Assembly (NCBI RefSeq): GCF_900239345.1
Contig: NZ_OESZ01000034.1
Span: forward strand, 1-64,000
Direction: 5' to 3'
Origin: Tenacibaculum dicentrarchi
GTDB lineage: Bacteria; Bacteroidota; Bacteroidia; Flavobacteriales; Flavobacteriaceae
Length of the DNA: 64,000 nt
A program made the translations under genes and the position numbers. The notes under the pieces were generated by a model. It was not told the DNA's origin and did not search any database. It saw only the letters and a list, made by a program, of their open reading frames with translations. Shown piece after piece: positions 63,247-64,000 of this stretch (positions within the stretch are counted from its first letter, which is position 1; each line of letters starts with the position of its first letter).

Positions 63247-64000
63247 ATGTATAAAAGAGGAGATAAGAAGTTAATTAACGCCTGGGCGTTTTACGATTGG
63301 GCAAACTCGGTATATTCATTAGTAATAAGCACGGCAGTTTTTCCGTTATATTACAGTGCGGTAACCAAAGGAAAAACCGTTTGTTTTTTAGGAATGGATT
63401 GGGAACATCCCGATAGTTTATATAGCTATGCCTTGTCGTTTTCTTTTTTAGTGGTGGCATTTATTTCACCTATTTTATCAGGAATTGCCGATTATACCGG
63501 AAGTAAGAAAAAATTCATGAAGTTTTTCTGTTGGATGGGTGGTTTATCAGTAATTGCCTTGTATTTTTTTAAAGGTGTTTCTACTGTTTGGATTGGTATT
63601 TTATTCACCATTTTAGCAAGTATTGGTTTTTGGGCTAGTTGGGTATTTTATAATGCCTATTTACCTGAAGTAGCTTTGCCTGAACAACAAGATAAAGCGA
63701 GTGCAAAAGGTTTTATGTACGGATATGTAGGTTCGGTAATATTATTGATTATCAATTTAATAATGATTCAAAATCCTGATTTATTTGGCATTACAACAGG
63801 TATGGCTTCTCGGATTTCTTTTGTAATGGTGGGGCTTTGGTGGATTGGTTTTGCACAAATTACCTTTAAAAAACTACCCGACGATATTTACAATAAACAA
63901 CCCGATAACGATTACATCTGGAAAGGCTACAGAGAATTAAAAATTGTATATAAAGAACTGTTAAACTACCCGACATTAAAGCGTTTTTTAATCTCTTTTT
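63247..64000 (+). CDS. UMF1-type MFS transporter (partial, cut by window end)
   Basis: The frame starts at ATG 63247 (MYKRGDKKLINAWAFYDWAN) and stays open to the window edge, about 251 codons. The WAFYDWANSVYS opening is the hallmark of the UMF1/Atg22-like major facilitator group. At least five hydrophobic segments are visible (about 18-38, 58-78, 92-108, 112-135 and 170-190). The C-terminal half is outside the window. The substrate is not predictable. Confidence 0.85.
   Translation, partial: MYKRGDKKLINAWAFYDWANSVYSLVISTAVFPLYYSAVTKGKTVCFLGMDWEHPDSLYSYALSFSFLVVAFISPILSGIADYTGSKKKFMKFFCWMGGLSVIALYFFKGVSTVWIGILFTILASIGFWASWVFYNAYLPEVALPEQQDKASAKGFMYGYVGSVILLIINLIMIQNPDLFGITTGMASRISFVMVGLWWIGFAQITFKKLPDDIYNKQPDNDYIWKGYRELKIVYKELLNYPTLKRFLISF

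Overview
The window is low-GC, gene-dense bacterial chromosome from the phylum Bacteroidota, most likely family Flavobacteriaceae. A Tenacibaculum- or Polaribacter-like genus is an inference. Supporting signs are the TAnnTTTG promoter element, a Bacteroidota-type omega subunit, a PorD-like type IX secretion gene, a TonB-dependent receptor with an N-terminal carboxypeptidase-like domain, bifunctional HisB and HisIE, and a DUF6913-dapA pair. No rRNA, tRNA or CRISPR array was seen.

The most unusual region is 1-6600. Five copies of a 131-138 bp imperfect palindrome separate compact minus-strand modules that carry accessory genes: an FRG protein, a HARE-HTH/PD-(D/E)XK-like protein, a membrane protein with a YfbU protein, a pair of exported proteins, and one module with no gene. 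The ends of each module are complementary to each other and differ between modules, as expected of integron gene cassettes with attC sites and a crossover at G^TT. The array abuts the 3' end of a complete tyrosine recombinase gene (5394-6569). That recombinase has all six catalytic residues but lacks the long insertion that marks classical IntI, and it is transcribed in the same direction as the cassettes. I read this as a non-classical, integron-like system. A degenerate copy of the same site lies at 30137-30232, between two genes that separate hutG from hutI.

Region 7000-19300 is mostly housekeeping on the plus strand: a phytase-like lipoprotein, DUF6913-dapA, ferritin, the bamD-omega-coaBC-porD block, recN, fabI, a DUF3050 protein and a glycosyltransferase. 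Region 19300-33600 holds arsC, prfB, an ECF sigma operon, a LytS/LytTR two-component pair, a cupin/unknown/asparagine-synthase-like operon, an NlpE-like lipoprotein, the hut genes with their two intruders, and aroB. Region 33700-37000 holds proline dehydrogenase, a LETM1-like protein and typA. An AbiH-type phage-resistance gene follows.

The complete histidine operon hisGDCBHAF(IE) lies at 38626-45648. It is preceded by a leader peptide with five consecutive His codons, a terminator and a matching antiterminator segment, which is a textbook attenuator. Region 45670-57630 carries a methyltransferase, an EamA transporter, a DUF1853 protein, miaA, an ion channel, an exonuclease/GIY-YIG protein, a YggS protein, DUF1015, a SerA-like protein that has lost all three catalytic residues, serC, a LuxC-type reductase and a ferredoxin. 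The right end has a TonB-dependent receptor, a hydrolase, an M48 lipoprotein protease and the start of a UMF1-type transporter.

Two dispersed intergenic repeat families are present. Family A has six copies that alternate in orientation and flank gene blocks as inverted pairs. Family B includes one 185 bp copy with 16 bp perfect terminal inverted repeats.
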